Source: Wolbachia endosymbiont (group B) of Protocalliphora azurea (GTDB lineage: Bacteria; Pseudomonadota; Alphaproteobacteria; Rickettsiales; Anaplasmataceae). From it: a DNA stretch of 64,000 nucleotides. The notes beneath the pieces were generated by a model that had not been told where the DNA came from, ran no database searches, and saw only the letters and a program-made list of their open reading frames with translations. Positions 38,928 through 47,515 of this stretch are shown one piece after another. The stretch lies in contig NZ_OX366394.1 of NCBI RefSeq assembly GCF_947251865.1, positions 1,240,001 through 1,304,000 on the forward strand, read 5' to 3'. Both the position numbers and the translations under genes were made by a program. How positions within the stretch are numbered: position 1 is the stretch's first letter; each line of letters starts with the position of its first letter.

Positions 38928-40215
38928 TATAAAAAATGGAGGTTTGATATGAGTCAAGCAAATAGAACTACTGGTTTGGTAGATTATAAAGAATTAGAAA
39001 CAAATATCCTGTCATCTATACGAGAAGGAAGACCATTGACAGGAAGAGATGGAGCATTAACACCGTTTATAAAAAGGCTGCTAGAGGCAAGTCTGGAAGG
39101 TGAAATAGAAAGCCACATGTCAGCTAAAAGTGAAGAAAATAACCGAAGAAATGGAAGGAATGCAAAAACTTTACGTACAAGTTCAGGCTCATTTGAACTA
39201 TTAACACCAAGAGACAGAGAAGGAAGCTTTGAACCGCAAATAGTCAAAAAAAGGCAAACAAGCCTACATCCAGAACTTGAAGCAAAGGTCTTAAGTACAT
39301 ACGCCAGTGGCATGGGATACAGAGACATAGCTTCACACGTTGAGGAAATATATGACCATAAAATATCAGCAGCAGAGATATCCAATATTACTGATAAACT
39401 GCTACCAATAATCAATGAATGGCGCAGCCGTCCATTGCAATCAGTGTATCCAATAGTGTTCATGGATGGCATGTTTTTTAAGGTCAAGGAGGACGGACAT
39501 TGCGTAAGTAAATGCATGTATAATATATTGGGTATAAATCAAAATGGCAGAAAAGAAGTATTAGGTTTTTATCTGGCTGAAAGTGAGGGAGCTAACTTCT
39601 GGTTGGGAGTTTTAAATGACCTCAAAGAAAGAGGAGTAGAAGATATTCTGATTGCATGTGTAGATGGGCTAAAAAGCTTTCCTGCAGCCATCAACAGTGT
39701 ATTTCCCAGTGCAGAAGTGCAGCTATGTATAGTACACCAAATAAGAAATTCTCTGAAATATGTATCCAGTAAAGATGTAAAAGTTTTCATGAATGATCTG
39801 AAAAAAATATATCGTGCTTCAAGTAAAGAAATTGCTGAGAATTATCTGCTTGAGCTGGAAGAAAAATGGGGAGAAAAGTATCCTTTAGTTATAAAATCCT
39901 GGCAGAACAATTGGGAAAACTTATCCAGTTATTTTAAGTATTCTGGGCCAGTTAGGAAGCTGATTTACACCACTAATCCAATTGAGGGGTTGCATAGACA
40001 AATCAGGAAATTTACTAAAACTAAGGGTTCATTTACTAGTACAAATGCCTTGTACAAACAGGTATATTGTGCTATAAAAAAGGTAGAGCAAAGGTGGATT
40101 ATGGCTCTCCCTAATTGGGCTTTAACTATGTCTCAACTTGATATTTTCTTTCCAGATAGATTGAAAATTGAGTTGAACTAAAAATGCGGCTTGACACACT
40201 TTTTTGAACGTTCCC
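38879..40215 (+). mobile_element. IS256-type element, copy 1 (1337 bp)
   Basis: Bounded by inverted repeats GGGAAYGTTCAAAAAAGTGTGTCAA (left end has T, right end C at the variable position). It interrupts the collagen-like gene at its 3' part. Copy 2 (40366-41702) is the same length and in opposite orientation. No matching 8-9-bp target duplication is visible at its two ends, consistent with later rearrangement. Confidence 0.9.
38949..40181 (+). CDS. IS256-family (Mutator-type) transposase
   Basis: The 410-residue transposase has the IS256 catalytic pattern: first Asp in PIVFMDGMFFKV, second in LIACVDGLKSFP, Glu in YTTNPIEGLHRQIRKFTKTKGSF. The N-terminal third contains the DNA-binding part (LLEASLEGEIESHM). 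GGAGG precedes the ATG. The frame is intact, so this copy may be active. Identical protein in copy 2. Confidence 0.96.
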   Translation: MSQANRTTGLVDYKELETNILSSIREGRPLTGRDGALTPFIKRLLEASLEGEIESHMSAKSEENNRRNGRNAKTLRTSSGSFELLTPRDREGSFEPQIVKKRQTSLHPELEAKVLSTYASGMGYRDIASHVEEIYDHKISAAEISNITDKLLPIINEWRSRPLQSVYPIVFMDGMFFKVKEDGHCVSKCMYNILGINQNGRKEVLGFYLAESEGANFWLGVLNDLKERGVEDILIACVDGLKSFPAAINSVFPSAEVQLCIVHQIRNSLKYVSSKDVKVFMNDLKKIYRASSKEIAENYLLELEEKWGEKYPLVIKSWQNNWENLSSYFKYSGPVRKLIYTTNPIEGLHRQIRKFTKTKGSFTSTNALYKQVYCAIKKVEQRWIMALPNWALTMSQLDIFFPDRLKIELN

Positions 40216-40365
40216 TGCAATTAAAGAAAAGGGCTTCATAATTATATTAAGCAAATTATCGAAAAAAGAGCTCGGTTGCTCTTCATTTGTCGATACTCTA
40301 TTTTGTGTAGGTTCTGCATAAGGAAGATGTCCATTATCAGCAGCTTCAATTTTTACATCACTTTC
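40216..40365 (-). pseudogene. 150-bp coding island between two inverted IS256-type copies
   Basis: On the minus strand it reads as 50 uninterrupted codons (…SDVKIEAADNGHLPYAEPTQ…EEQPSSFFDNLLNIIMKPFSL); on the plus strand it has stops. The PSSFFDN-type motif resembles PTSFISQVINFF near the end of the collagen-like protein and EQPRSFMSYVSP in the fragment at 41704. It is probably a piece of the same gene, inverted by recombination between the flanking IS copies. Exact rejoining of frames could not be shown. Confidence 0.55.
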
Positions 40366-41702
40366 GGGAACGTTCAAAAAAGTGTGTCAAGCCGCATTTT
40401 TAGTTCAACTCAATTTTCAATCTATCTGGAAAGAAAATATCAAGTTGAGACATAGTTAAAGCCCAATTAGGGAGAGCCATAATCCACCTTTGCTCTACCT
40501 TTTTTATAGCACAATATACCTGTTTGTACAAGGCATTTGTACTAGTAAATGAACCCTTAGTTTTAGTAAATTTCCTGATTTGTCTATGCAACCCCTCAAT
40601 TGGATTAGTGGTGTAAATCAGCTTCCTAACTGGCCCAGAATACTTAAAATAACTGGATAAGTTTTCCCAATTGTTCTGCCAGGATTTTATAACTAAAGGA
40701 TACTTTTCTCCCCATTTTTCTTCCAGCTCAAGCAGATAATTCTCAGCAATTTCTTTACTTGAAGCACGATATATTTTTTTCAGATCATTCATGAAAACTT
40801 TTACATCTTTACTGGATACATATTTCAGAGAATTTCTTATTTGGTGTACTATACATAGCTGCACTTCTGCACTGGGAAATACACTGTTGATGGCTGCAGG
40901 AAAGCTTTTTAGCCCATCTACACATGCAATCAGAATATCTTCTACTCCTCTTTCTTTGAGGTCATTTAAAACTCCCAACCAGAAGTTAGCTCCCTCACTT
41001 TCAGCCAGATAAAAACCTAATACTTCTTTTCTGCCATTTTGATTTATACCCAATATATTATACATGCATTTACTTACGCAATGTCCGTCCTCCTTGACCT
41101 TAAAAAACATGCCATCCATGAACACTATTGGATACACTGATTGCAATGGACGGCTGCGCCATTCATTGATTATTGGTAGCAGTTTATCAGTAATATTGGA
41201 TATCTCTGCTGCTGATATTTTATGGTCATATATTTCCTCAACGTGTGAAGCTATGTCTCTGTATCCCATGCCACTGGCGTATGTACTTAAGACCTTTGCT
41301 TCAAGTTCTGGATGTAGGCTTGTTTGCCTTTTTTTGACTATTTGCGGTTCAAAGCTTCCTTCTCTGTCTCTTGGTGTTAATAGTTCAAATGAGCCTGAAC
41401 TTGTACGTAAAGTTTTTGCATTCCTTCCATTTCTTCGGTTATTTTCTTCACTTTTAGCTGACATGTGGCTTTCTATTTCACCTTCCAGACTTGCCTCTAG
41501 CAGCCTTTTTATAAACGGTGTTAATGCTCCATCTCTTCCTGTCAATGGTCTTCCTTCTCGTATAGATGACAGGATATTTGTTTCTAATTCTTTATAATCT
41601 ACCAAACCAGTAGTTCTATTTGCTTGACTCATATCAAACCTCCATTTTTTATATCAATTTATTACTTTTTTTTCGGTTTGACACACTTTTTTGAACATTC
41701 CC
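40366..41702 (-). mobile_element. IS256-type element, copy 2 (1337 bp)
   Basis: Same element as copy 1 in inverted orientation, with the same terminal repeat words at both ends. The two copies form a 1.3-kb inverted repeat separated by only 150 bp, which can promote inversion of the middle part and is an assembly risk. Confidence 0.9.
40400..41632 (-). CDS. IS256-family (Mutator-type) transposase
   Basis: Same 410-residue protein as in copy 1, intact, with the same DDE residues. Minus strand. Confidence 0.96.
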   Translation of the reverse strand: MSQANRTTGLVDYKELETNILSSIREGRPLTGRDGALTPFIKRLLEASLEGEIESHMSAKSEENNRRNGRNAKTLRTSSGSFELLTPRDREGSFEPQIVKKRQTSLHPELEAKVLSTYASGMGYRDIASHVEEIYDHKISAAEISNITDKLLPIINEWRSRPLQSVYPIVFMDGMFFKVKEDGHCVSKCMYNILGINQNGRKEVLGFYLAESEGANFWLGVLNDLKERGVEDILIACVDGLKSFPAAINSVFPSAEVQLCIVHQIRNSLKYVSSKDVKVFMNDLKKIYRASSKEIAENYLLELEEKWGEKYPLVIKSWQNNWENLSSYFKYSGPVRKLIYTTNPIEGLHRQIRKFTKTKGSFTSTNALYKQVYCAIKKVEQRWIMALPNWALTMSQLDIFFPDRLKIELN

Positions 41703-41703
41703 T

Positions 41704-42012
41704 TTTAATCCAGTAGAACTGCAGTCAACCATTATCAATAAGTCATTACTTAATGATGAAAATCATAATGAGTTGTTGAAGTTCTTGTGTGTAGCTGCGA
41801 AAAAATCATTACCTGATTACAAACAAACTAGTAAATGTTTGGCTACTTTCAAAGATCATATGGAAAAAAGATTAAATGAGCAGCAAAGAGCTTTCGTTAA
41901 TACTGAAAAAATAGTGGCAGATAATGAGCAGCCAAGGAGTTTTATGAGTTATGTCTCTCCTCCTAGTAGCCTAAGTGCCATTAATCAGCAAGTTGTTGGT
42001 TATTTAAGGTAA
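41704..42012 (+). pseudogene. C-terminal fragment, probably of the collagen-like gene
   Basis: Open from the IS256 end at 41704 to TAA 42012 (about 102 residues). It has no start codon with RBS; the first possible start is TTG 41773. The fragment is helical and charged with a tail EQPRSFMSYVSPPSSLSAINQQVVGYLR. Its position directly beyond the IS pair that cuts the collagen-like gene, its orientation and the tail motif suggest that it is the displaced end of that gene. The downstream gene starts 4 bp later. Confidence 0.6.
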
Positions 42013-42016
42013 TATC

Positions 42017-43333
42017 ATGGAAAAACATATATTTAAAATAGAGGATAAAAATCCGCTCTATAAAAAATTGATTAAACTTCCTGCTGAATATTATATATTA
42101 AACAAAAATAGTAAGGTTATCAATTCACATATTGGTACAATTAAAGTAGAGGATATTAATGGTTTGAAGTTAAAGAAGCAGGGAGATAAAATATCTTTAT
42201 ATGAAGGAAACTTACCCCTGCAGGCAGAAAGATCTGATGAAAGTGGAAACTCTATTAAAGAGGATCTTATTGTAGAACAAGAAGCTATAATAAGTACAAA
42301 TAGAAACAATATTATAGAAAAGCTTGAATCAAAACCTATCTTGATTTCGCTTTACAACATAAAAGATAGTCCTAACTTTGGCCTCAAATTGTCTGGTAGA
42401 GATATAACTGGAGTACTCAATTTTATCAATTTTAACGATGAAAATGACCCAGTACTACAAAAAATTCAAGAAGAAAAAGGTGGACTTTATTTTACAATAG
42501 AAGGTGATTATATCTATATATCAGATGAAGAAGGAAAATGTCTTCCAGTATGTGAAGATGGTAGTTGCTATAAGTATCAATACACAAAAAATGAGCATGA
42601 TATATTAGAAATTAGTGAGATATCAACAATAATAAAAAACTTAACTAAAACTGAGCAATGCAGTGCACCAGCTAAGGCAGGGCAGAATTTTACTTTGCAA
42701 AAGGGAAAAGAATTATCGGATAATATCTATCAAGCAGATATCATGTTAAACGGTAAGCTTGTAGCTACTTTACCAAAAATAGGTTACTGCATGCTTGATG
42801 ACCAATTGGTCATACATAATCACGTTACAGAAGAAGAGATAAAAATTCCTAGAAACTTTCATTATCTTAAAGTCGTTAAGTCTAGTAATAATGATGATTA
42901 TAAATTAACATTTTGTAATTTCTTAGGTAATGAGTTTTTTGAACATAAAAAGTATGATTCTCAATACTCAAATGTTCCAGATGAATACCAGTATACAAGT
43001 TTAAACTATATGAAAAAGGGATATAAGCCAAATTTCTGCAAGTTGCTTAACGATAAACCATCTTTTTTTATTGCAAAAGGAACTACTAATCAAGATTCTT
43101 CAGGCCACTGCCCAGCTGATGTATTTGAATTAACAAAAAGTGAGAAAATGGCTACATTAATTGATCAATTTGGCTTTTTCAATAAAGAGGGTAAGTTTCA
43201 ATATTGTGATTACCATACAAAAGCAGATTACGATGTTTATGATTCTTATAAAATTAATAAAGAGTACAAAACAACAGATGAATTTCTCTTCAATGATGAC
43301 ATAGTTCTTTATACTATTCCAGAGCTATCTTAA
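42017..43333 (+). CDS. Hypothetical protein sharing a module with the collagen-like protein N-terminus
   Basis: The 438-residue soluble protein has no signal peptide or TM helix and is rich in Lys, Asn, Asp and Tyr. A module at about residues 248-310 (LVATLPKIGYCMLDDQL … NNDDYKLTFCNFLGNEF) matches the layout of residues 30-100 of the collagen-like protein (FSLPSVSYIIIDNNIGL … GNDYKFALVTT). The segment at 105-165 (KPILISLYNIKDSPNFGLKL) may be a further copy. It begins 4 bp after the fragment at 41704, so it was likely cotranscribed with the collagen-like gene before the IS insertions. Function unknown. Confidence 0.72.
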   Translation: MEKHIFKIEDKNPLYKKLIKLPAEYYILNKNSKVINSHIGTIKVEDINGLKLKKQGDKISLYEGNLPLQAERSDESGNSIKEDLIVEQEAIISTNRNNIIEKLESKPILISLYNIKDSPNFGLKLSGRDITGVLNFINFNDENDPVLQKIQEEKGGLYFTIEGDYIYISDEEGKCLPVCEDGSCYKYQYTKNEHDILEISEISTIIKNLTKTEQCSAPAKAGQNFTLQKGKELSDNIYQADIMLNGKLVATLPKIGYCMLDDQLVIHNHVTEEEIKIPRNFHYLKVVKSSNNDDYKLTFCNFLGNEFFEHKKYDSQYSNVPDEYQYTSLNYMKKGYKPNFCKLLNDKPSFFIAKGTTNQDSSGHCPADVFELTKSEKMATLIDQFGFFNKEGKFQYCDYHTKADYDVYDSYKINKEYKTTDEFLFNDDIVLYTIPELS

Positions 43334-43467
43334 CCACGCACAAAGTATATTATAATTGCTTTTTAAAAGTGAATTTAGTAGAATTCAAAGAAGTGTAAGG
43401 GTATATTTTTTTAGTATTTAATCTAAATAAAATTGTTCTCAGTTTAAAATCGATATAAGACAGTAAG

Positions 43468-44565
43468 ATGAAAAAAATTGAAATCTCAGAATTACTCAAA
43501 AGAATTGCTATCTGTTTACTATGCATAGCAATTATGGTCTCTATTGCTCTTTTGTTTGCCTATATGCATACAATGTTTCTCAGTAAAGGATATGAGCTGG
43601 CTGCACATTATATTAGCGAAGCTATGCCTTCTGTGTTACTCACTGTTTTCTTTTTTATCGCTTGGTTTATATATGATCAAATATTTAGTAAAATGAAGGA
43701 AGTAGAGCTGCCTATAGAAATAGAATTAGCTAATTCAGATAATAAAACAACATTTGCTAATGTTATAATTGACGATTCCTTAAAACAACGATTGCAGATT
43801 ATTTGCTGTAACCAAATGACAGAAGAAATGCGTGAGATGTTTGGAAGTGAAAGTATTAACTCACTAAAAGGTTATATACTGCACGGCCCTCCTGGAAATG
43901 GTAAAACACTTATCGCCCGCGCAATTGCAGGTGAATCAAATATGAATTTTATAAGTATCTCAGGTCCAGAACTTATTGGAGTATATATTGGTCATGGTGC
44001 ACATGCTGTACGCGAGCTTTTTAAAGTAGCGAGAAAATATTCTCCTTGTATAGTATTCATAGATGAAATAGATGCAGTTGCCCAAAAAAGAAGTACCGCT
44101 AATAACTCAGCTTACCACTGTCGAGAGAGCTTAACACAGTTACTAACTGAAATAGATGGATTTAAGAGCAGAAAAGATATAATAGTAATTGGTGCAACTA
44201 ACCTGGTCAATGAGATAGATCCAGCACTTATTAGGCCTGGACGCTTAGGTCAAAGGGTTCATATACCTAATCCAAATGTGGAAACGAGACAAAAGATATT
44301 GGAGCTTTATACCAAAAATACAAAAACTGATGGAAGGCTAAATATTCAAGATATTGCAGAAAAAACAGAAGGCTATTCTGGAGCTGAGTTAGAACAACTA
44401 GTTAATGAAGCAAAAATATACGCTGCTCTTGAAAGAAAGTCCAAGGTAGTGAGTAAGGAAGATTTCAACCACGCGTTTCAAAAGCTAAATCCAGTACAAG
44501 AAAGAGGGAGAATAACATTAGCTTCATGTCAGACACAGACGACAGAAGCCCATTTTGTACAATAA
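43468..44565 (+). CDS. Membrane-anchored FtsH-like AAA+ ATPase without protease domain
   Basis: The 365-residue protein has two TM helices (about residues 12-34 and 50-70) and then one AAA+ module: Walker A GPPGNGKT, pore-loop-like VYIGHGAH, Walker B IVFIDEID, SRH ATNLVNEIDPALIRPGRLG and a C-terminal lid (GYSGAELEQLVNEAKIYAA). The Zn-protease domain of FtsH is absent; the protein ends shortly after the lid. The AAA part is paralogous to the ankyrin-AAA fusion at 1864-3654. The true ftsH must be elsewhere. A role as membrane-bound unfoldase or adaptor is plausible but unproven. It follows the accessory cluster (134-bp gap). Confidence 0.88.
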   Translation: MKKIEISELLKRIAICLLCIAIMVSIALLFAYMHTMFLSKGYELAAHYISEAMPSVLLTVFFFIAWFIYDQIFSKMKEVELPIEIELANSDNKTTFANVIIDDSLKQRLQIICCNQMTEEMREMFGSESINSLKGYILHGPPGNGKTLIARAIAGESNMNFISISGPELIGVYIGHGAHAVRELFKVARKYSPCIVFIDEIDAVAQKRSTANNSAYHCRESLTQLLTEIDGFKSRKDIIVIGATNLVNEIDPALIRPGRLGQRVHIPNPNVETRQKILELYTKNTKTDGRLNIQDIAEKTEGYSGAELEQLVNEAKIYAALERKSKVVSKEDFNHAFQKLNPVQERGRITLASCQTQTTEAHFVQ

Positions 44566-44699
44566 AAACTGGAAGTGTAGCAAGATGTGCCAAATTTCGT
44601 TATTGAAAATAAAATTTAAAACTTGCTATCATTTTGCCACTCGTTAGTACCACGGTGGTTTTGTAATAGAACGCAAGCTGCAAAAACTTAAGGAAAAAA

Positions 44700-44852
44700 T
44701 GGTCAGTGCTTGACACTGGCATCTAGTTCTTTCTATCAAAAATGCTGTAAAGTGTTCACCAATTTAGTTGGATCCCAGTACTGGAATGATATTATGAAGA
44801 CCTAGCAGTTTATGACGGTGTCATTCCAGCGCGTGGCGCTGGAATCTAGTTC
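44700..44852. repeat. Dispersed palindromic repeats
   Basis: TCAGTGCTTGACACTGGCATC, GGATCCCAGTACTGGAATGATATTATGAAG and TCATTCCAGCGCGTGGCGCTGGAATCTAGTTC: the last is the same palindrome as inside alaS. IS630 copy 5 is inserted at the right edge, in the word TCTAGTTCTTA. Confidence 0.75.
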
Positions 44853-44937
44853 TTATACCAATTCCCACTATGCAAAGAACAGATAGACAATAATGGGAAA
44901 GAAGTGATAATAAAGTAGATAAAATAGAGAGGTATAA

Positions 44938-45456
44938 ATGGCATTAAGGTCAAAACTATTAGACGAAAAAGTTGTAAATTTGGCGAAAGAAATGTTAAAA
45001 AAGGTCAGAAATAACGCATATGTTTCAAAAAAGTTACAAGCGGTGATAGCAGGAAAAGAAAGTAGTATAAGCGCTGTGGCAAGAATATGTAAAATTTCAA
45101 GGACTGCTTTGACTGAATGGATAAAGCATCTAAAATTTGGTAGAGTAGAAAGATTATTTGCCCCGTCTCAGCGGCGAAGAAAAAGCAAATTAAAGAAAAA
45201 TCAACGTGAGCAAATTGAAATATGGGTAGAAAGAAATCCAAATATTACTATTAAGGAAGTGCAGATAAAAATCTCAGAGGAATTTGGCCTAAACATTAGC
45301 AAATCAACAGTGCACCGTGAGATACAAAGGATGAAATTTTCTTATATAACACCGAGGCCAATGCACCATAAACAAGATAAAAACAAGCAAGAAGAGTTTA
45401 AAAAATACTTCAATAAAATAGTCAATTCCCACCCTGAAAAAGAGGTGTTTTTTTGA
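44938..45456 (+). CDS. IS630-type transposase, orfA
   Basis: N-terminal HTH frame (172 residues), identical to the other copies; T7 then TGA at its end. Confidence 0.88.
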   Translation: MALRSKLLDEKVVNLAKEMLKKVRNNAYVSKKLQAVIAGKESSISAVARICKISRTALTEWIKHLKFGRVERLFAPSQRRRKSKLKKNQREQIEIWVERNPNITIKEVQIKISEEFGLNISKSTVHREIQRMKFSYITPRPMHHKQDKNKQEEFKKYFNKIVNSHPEKEVFF

Positions 45457-45529
45457 TGAATCACGATTTGGAACTCATTCAAAAATCGGACACGGATGGT
45501 TTAAAAAAGGGGTCAGAACGCAGGTTAAA

Positions 45530-45940
45530 ATGAAAATTGGTAGACAAAATTTCTATATCTACAGTGCGGTAAATCCAAGAAGTGGTAAGAAAATCAGCCT
45601 ACTTGCTCCATATGTAAACACTGATTGTATGAATATATTTCTGGAGCAGATGTCGAAAGATTTAGGCACGAAAAAAGCCTTTCTTGTAATGGATTGTGCA
45701 AGTTGGCATAGATCAAAAAGTTTGAAATTTCAGGAAAACATTACCATTATATACTTGCCTCCTTATTCACCGGAACTGAATCCTGTTGAGAGGTTGTGGC
45801 AATATATCAAATACAATACTTTACGTAACAGAGTCTACGATACCATAGGCTTACTTGCAGATGTTCTGTGTAATTTTATTGTCAGTATTTCCAGCACTAC
45901 TATTAAACGAGTTTGTAATGTTTCTTATTTGTTCGATTAG
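45530..45940 (+). CDS. IS630-type transposase, orfB
   Basis: C-terminal DDE frame, identical to the other copies; read by a +1 shift from orfA. Confidence 0.88.
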   Translation: MKIGRQNFYIYSAVNPRSGKKISLLAPYVNTDCMNIFLEQMSKDLGTKKAFLVMDCASWHRSKSLKFQENITIIYLPPYSPELNPVERLWQYIKYNTLRNRVYDTIGLLADVLCNFIVSISSTTIKRVCNVSYLFD

Positions 45941-45958
45941 TAATGGAATTTGGTATTA

Positions 45959-46290
45959 TTACCTGAGTCTTCTGGGTCCCAGTACTCGTATGACAAGAAA
46001 AGGGAGTATTGGTTTCAGCATTAGCCATGCATCTGGATCCCAGTATCAAGTACTGGGATGATAAGAGAAAGAGGACACTGGGATGAAATTATGAAGGCCG
46101 GGATAAACACTATGAGGACTGGAATGACATTATGAAGGCCTAGCAGTTTATGACGGTGTCATTCCAGTGTGGAATCCAGCTTTTTTGTAACTTCATTGAA
46201 AATATCGTATAGCTATTTGTTCACAATTAATTCTTCTGGATCCCAGTACTCGGATGACAAGAAAAGAAACACTGGTTTCAATATTTGCAT
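45959..46290. repeat. Dispersed palindromic repeats, tandem array-like
   Basis: The 400-bp gap after IS630 copy 5 is filled by variants of TGGATCCCAGTA…TACTGGGATGA, AAGGCCTAGCAGTTTATGACGGTGTCATTCCAG (also at 44803-44830) and TGACATTATGAAGGCC repeated three times between 46080 and 46145. No gene. Confidence 0.7.
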
Positions 46291-46356
46291 GCATCTGAAC
46301 AGATACAGATGGCTAAAATGTTGAAAAAAGCATATGCGTCAAAAGTTTAAAGCTCG

Positions 46357-47454
46357 CTACCCTAGACTTCTTTGACTTGTTAAGAAAGGTCTTTTTTCCC
46401 CAGATTCTATTGTCACATGCTGAAATGACATCTCTTGCTTCTTCATGTAATTATGCAAAAAGTCCTTTGAATTTTTACAGCTTGAAAAATCTTTATAAAA
46501 TTTACTTTCTTTAAATGCTTTAACTTTCTCTTCATTATTTAGTGAGCCATGTTTAGAAAAATATTCATCTGTCGCTTGAATATATAAATTAATCAGCTCA
46601 GGAAAAGTGTAATCAGTTTTGTTGGAAGATTTTAAGCACGTAATTGGCAATTTATGTATATCTTTCTCAGCTTTTTTAGGATCAATATATTCATCATTTT
46701 TTCTTAATATTGTATACTGCTTGAAAAATTCTTCATATTCCTCAAAATCTTCAAATACTTCTTTTTTTTGGTAATCTTTTCTTCTACCGCTTTGATCTAT
46801 TTTTTCTATTTCTGTTGCAAGTTGCGCTGGCTGTTTTATCGTTTTATCTCCCTCTCGATTAAAGTACATTGTATAAGGAGTAATTGAATTTACGATTTTA
46901 TATGTCTTCCAGTGGCAGCCAAAAATCTTTAGTACCAATTTGATTATCGGAGCAAGAAAAATTTTTAATTTTGCTATGAATCCAAAATAATAAAGAGAAG
47001 CTTGTTTAAGTGAACTTGCAGCATTGCTAACGATGCATCTTAAATGTATATCCTTATACTTAAAATTTTTATGAACCTCTGCAGCCACATGTCCACCTAG
47101 GCAGTCTCCAAACAATATGATATCATCTGGCTTTATACCTTTTTCCAATAAGTTAGTTACAACTGCTATACCAGATTTAACTCTATTGCTACGTATCAAT
47201 GAACTGTTTTTACTTAAACCAAGTCCAGGATAATTAAAAAGATGTACAGTTATCCCTTGCTCTGTGGCCCAATTCCAATTTTGGGAATAATCTTTACCAG
47301 GGCTTAACGCTCTATTTCCACCAATAAAGTATATCAGATGTTTTTCACCTCGATTATTGTTTTGATTTTTACCAAGAAGCGTAATTGTCTCTATTTTTAT
47401 CCCGTTTTGAGTTTTTATAAATTCTCTCTCAGTTTGCTCTCTTGTTTCTTTCAT
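46357..47454 (-). CDS. Alpha/beta-hydrolase-like protein with Cys at the nucleophile elbow
   Basis: The 365-residue protein shows an alpha/beta-hydrolase pattern: oxyanion-side strand HLIYFIGGN near residue 40, YPGLGLS near 75, then ILFGDCLGGHVAAEVH near 113. The G-x-C-x-G form has Cys where Ser is usual. Asp and His of a triad cannot be placed surely; HVTIESGEK near the C-terminus has a candidate His. The pattern recalls the DUF818/CHLPS-SidB group of intracellular bacteria, some of which are secreted effectors; this is an inference. It has no signal peptide. It stands between repeat arrays and the phage terminase relic. Confidence 0.65.
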   Translation of the reverse strand: MKETREQTEREFIKTQNGIKIETITLLGKNQNNNRGEKHLIYFIGGNRALSPGKDYSQNWNWATEQGITVHLFNYPGLGLSKNSSLIRSNRVKSGIAVVTNLLEKGIKPDDIILFGDCLGGHVAAEVHKNFKYKDIHLRCIVSNAASSLKQASLYYFGFIAKLKIFLAPIIKLVLKIFGCHWKTYKIVNSITPYTMYFNREGDKTIKQPAQLATEIEKIDQSGRRKDYQKKEVFEDFEEYEEFFKQYTILRKNDEYIDPKKAEKDIHKLPITCLKSSNKTDYTFPELINLYIQATDEYFSKHGSLNNEEKVKAFKESKFYKDFSSCKNSKDFLHNYMKKQEMSFQHVTIESGEKRPFLTSQRSLG

Positions 47455-47515
47455 ATTTTAACTCTCACTATAATTATACAAAAAAATCTTAAAAAATCAA
47501 CAAAATCTCAATTTT

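Larger units (their letters stand above)
44856..45955 (+). mobile_element. IS630-type element, copy 5 (complete, 1100 bp)
   Basis: Termini as in copy 4; TTA at 44853-44855 and 45956-45958. The empty site is known from the repeat at 7771-7788 (TCTAGTTCTTATTACCTG), which shows that exactly TTA was duplicated. Confidence 0.94.

Noticed and set aside
38984..39517. 177-codon ORF opposite the IS256 transposase (and the mirror ORF at 41064-41597)
   Set aside because: Antisense to an intact, well-supported transposase; composition is that of a shadow frame.
40126..40377. 83-codon minus-strand ORF bridging IS256 copy 1 and the 150-bp island
   Set aside because: Its ends come from the IS; only the 50 island codons carry independent meaning and are listed separately.
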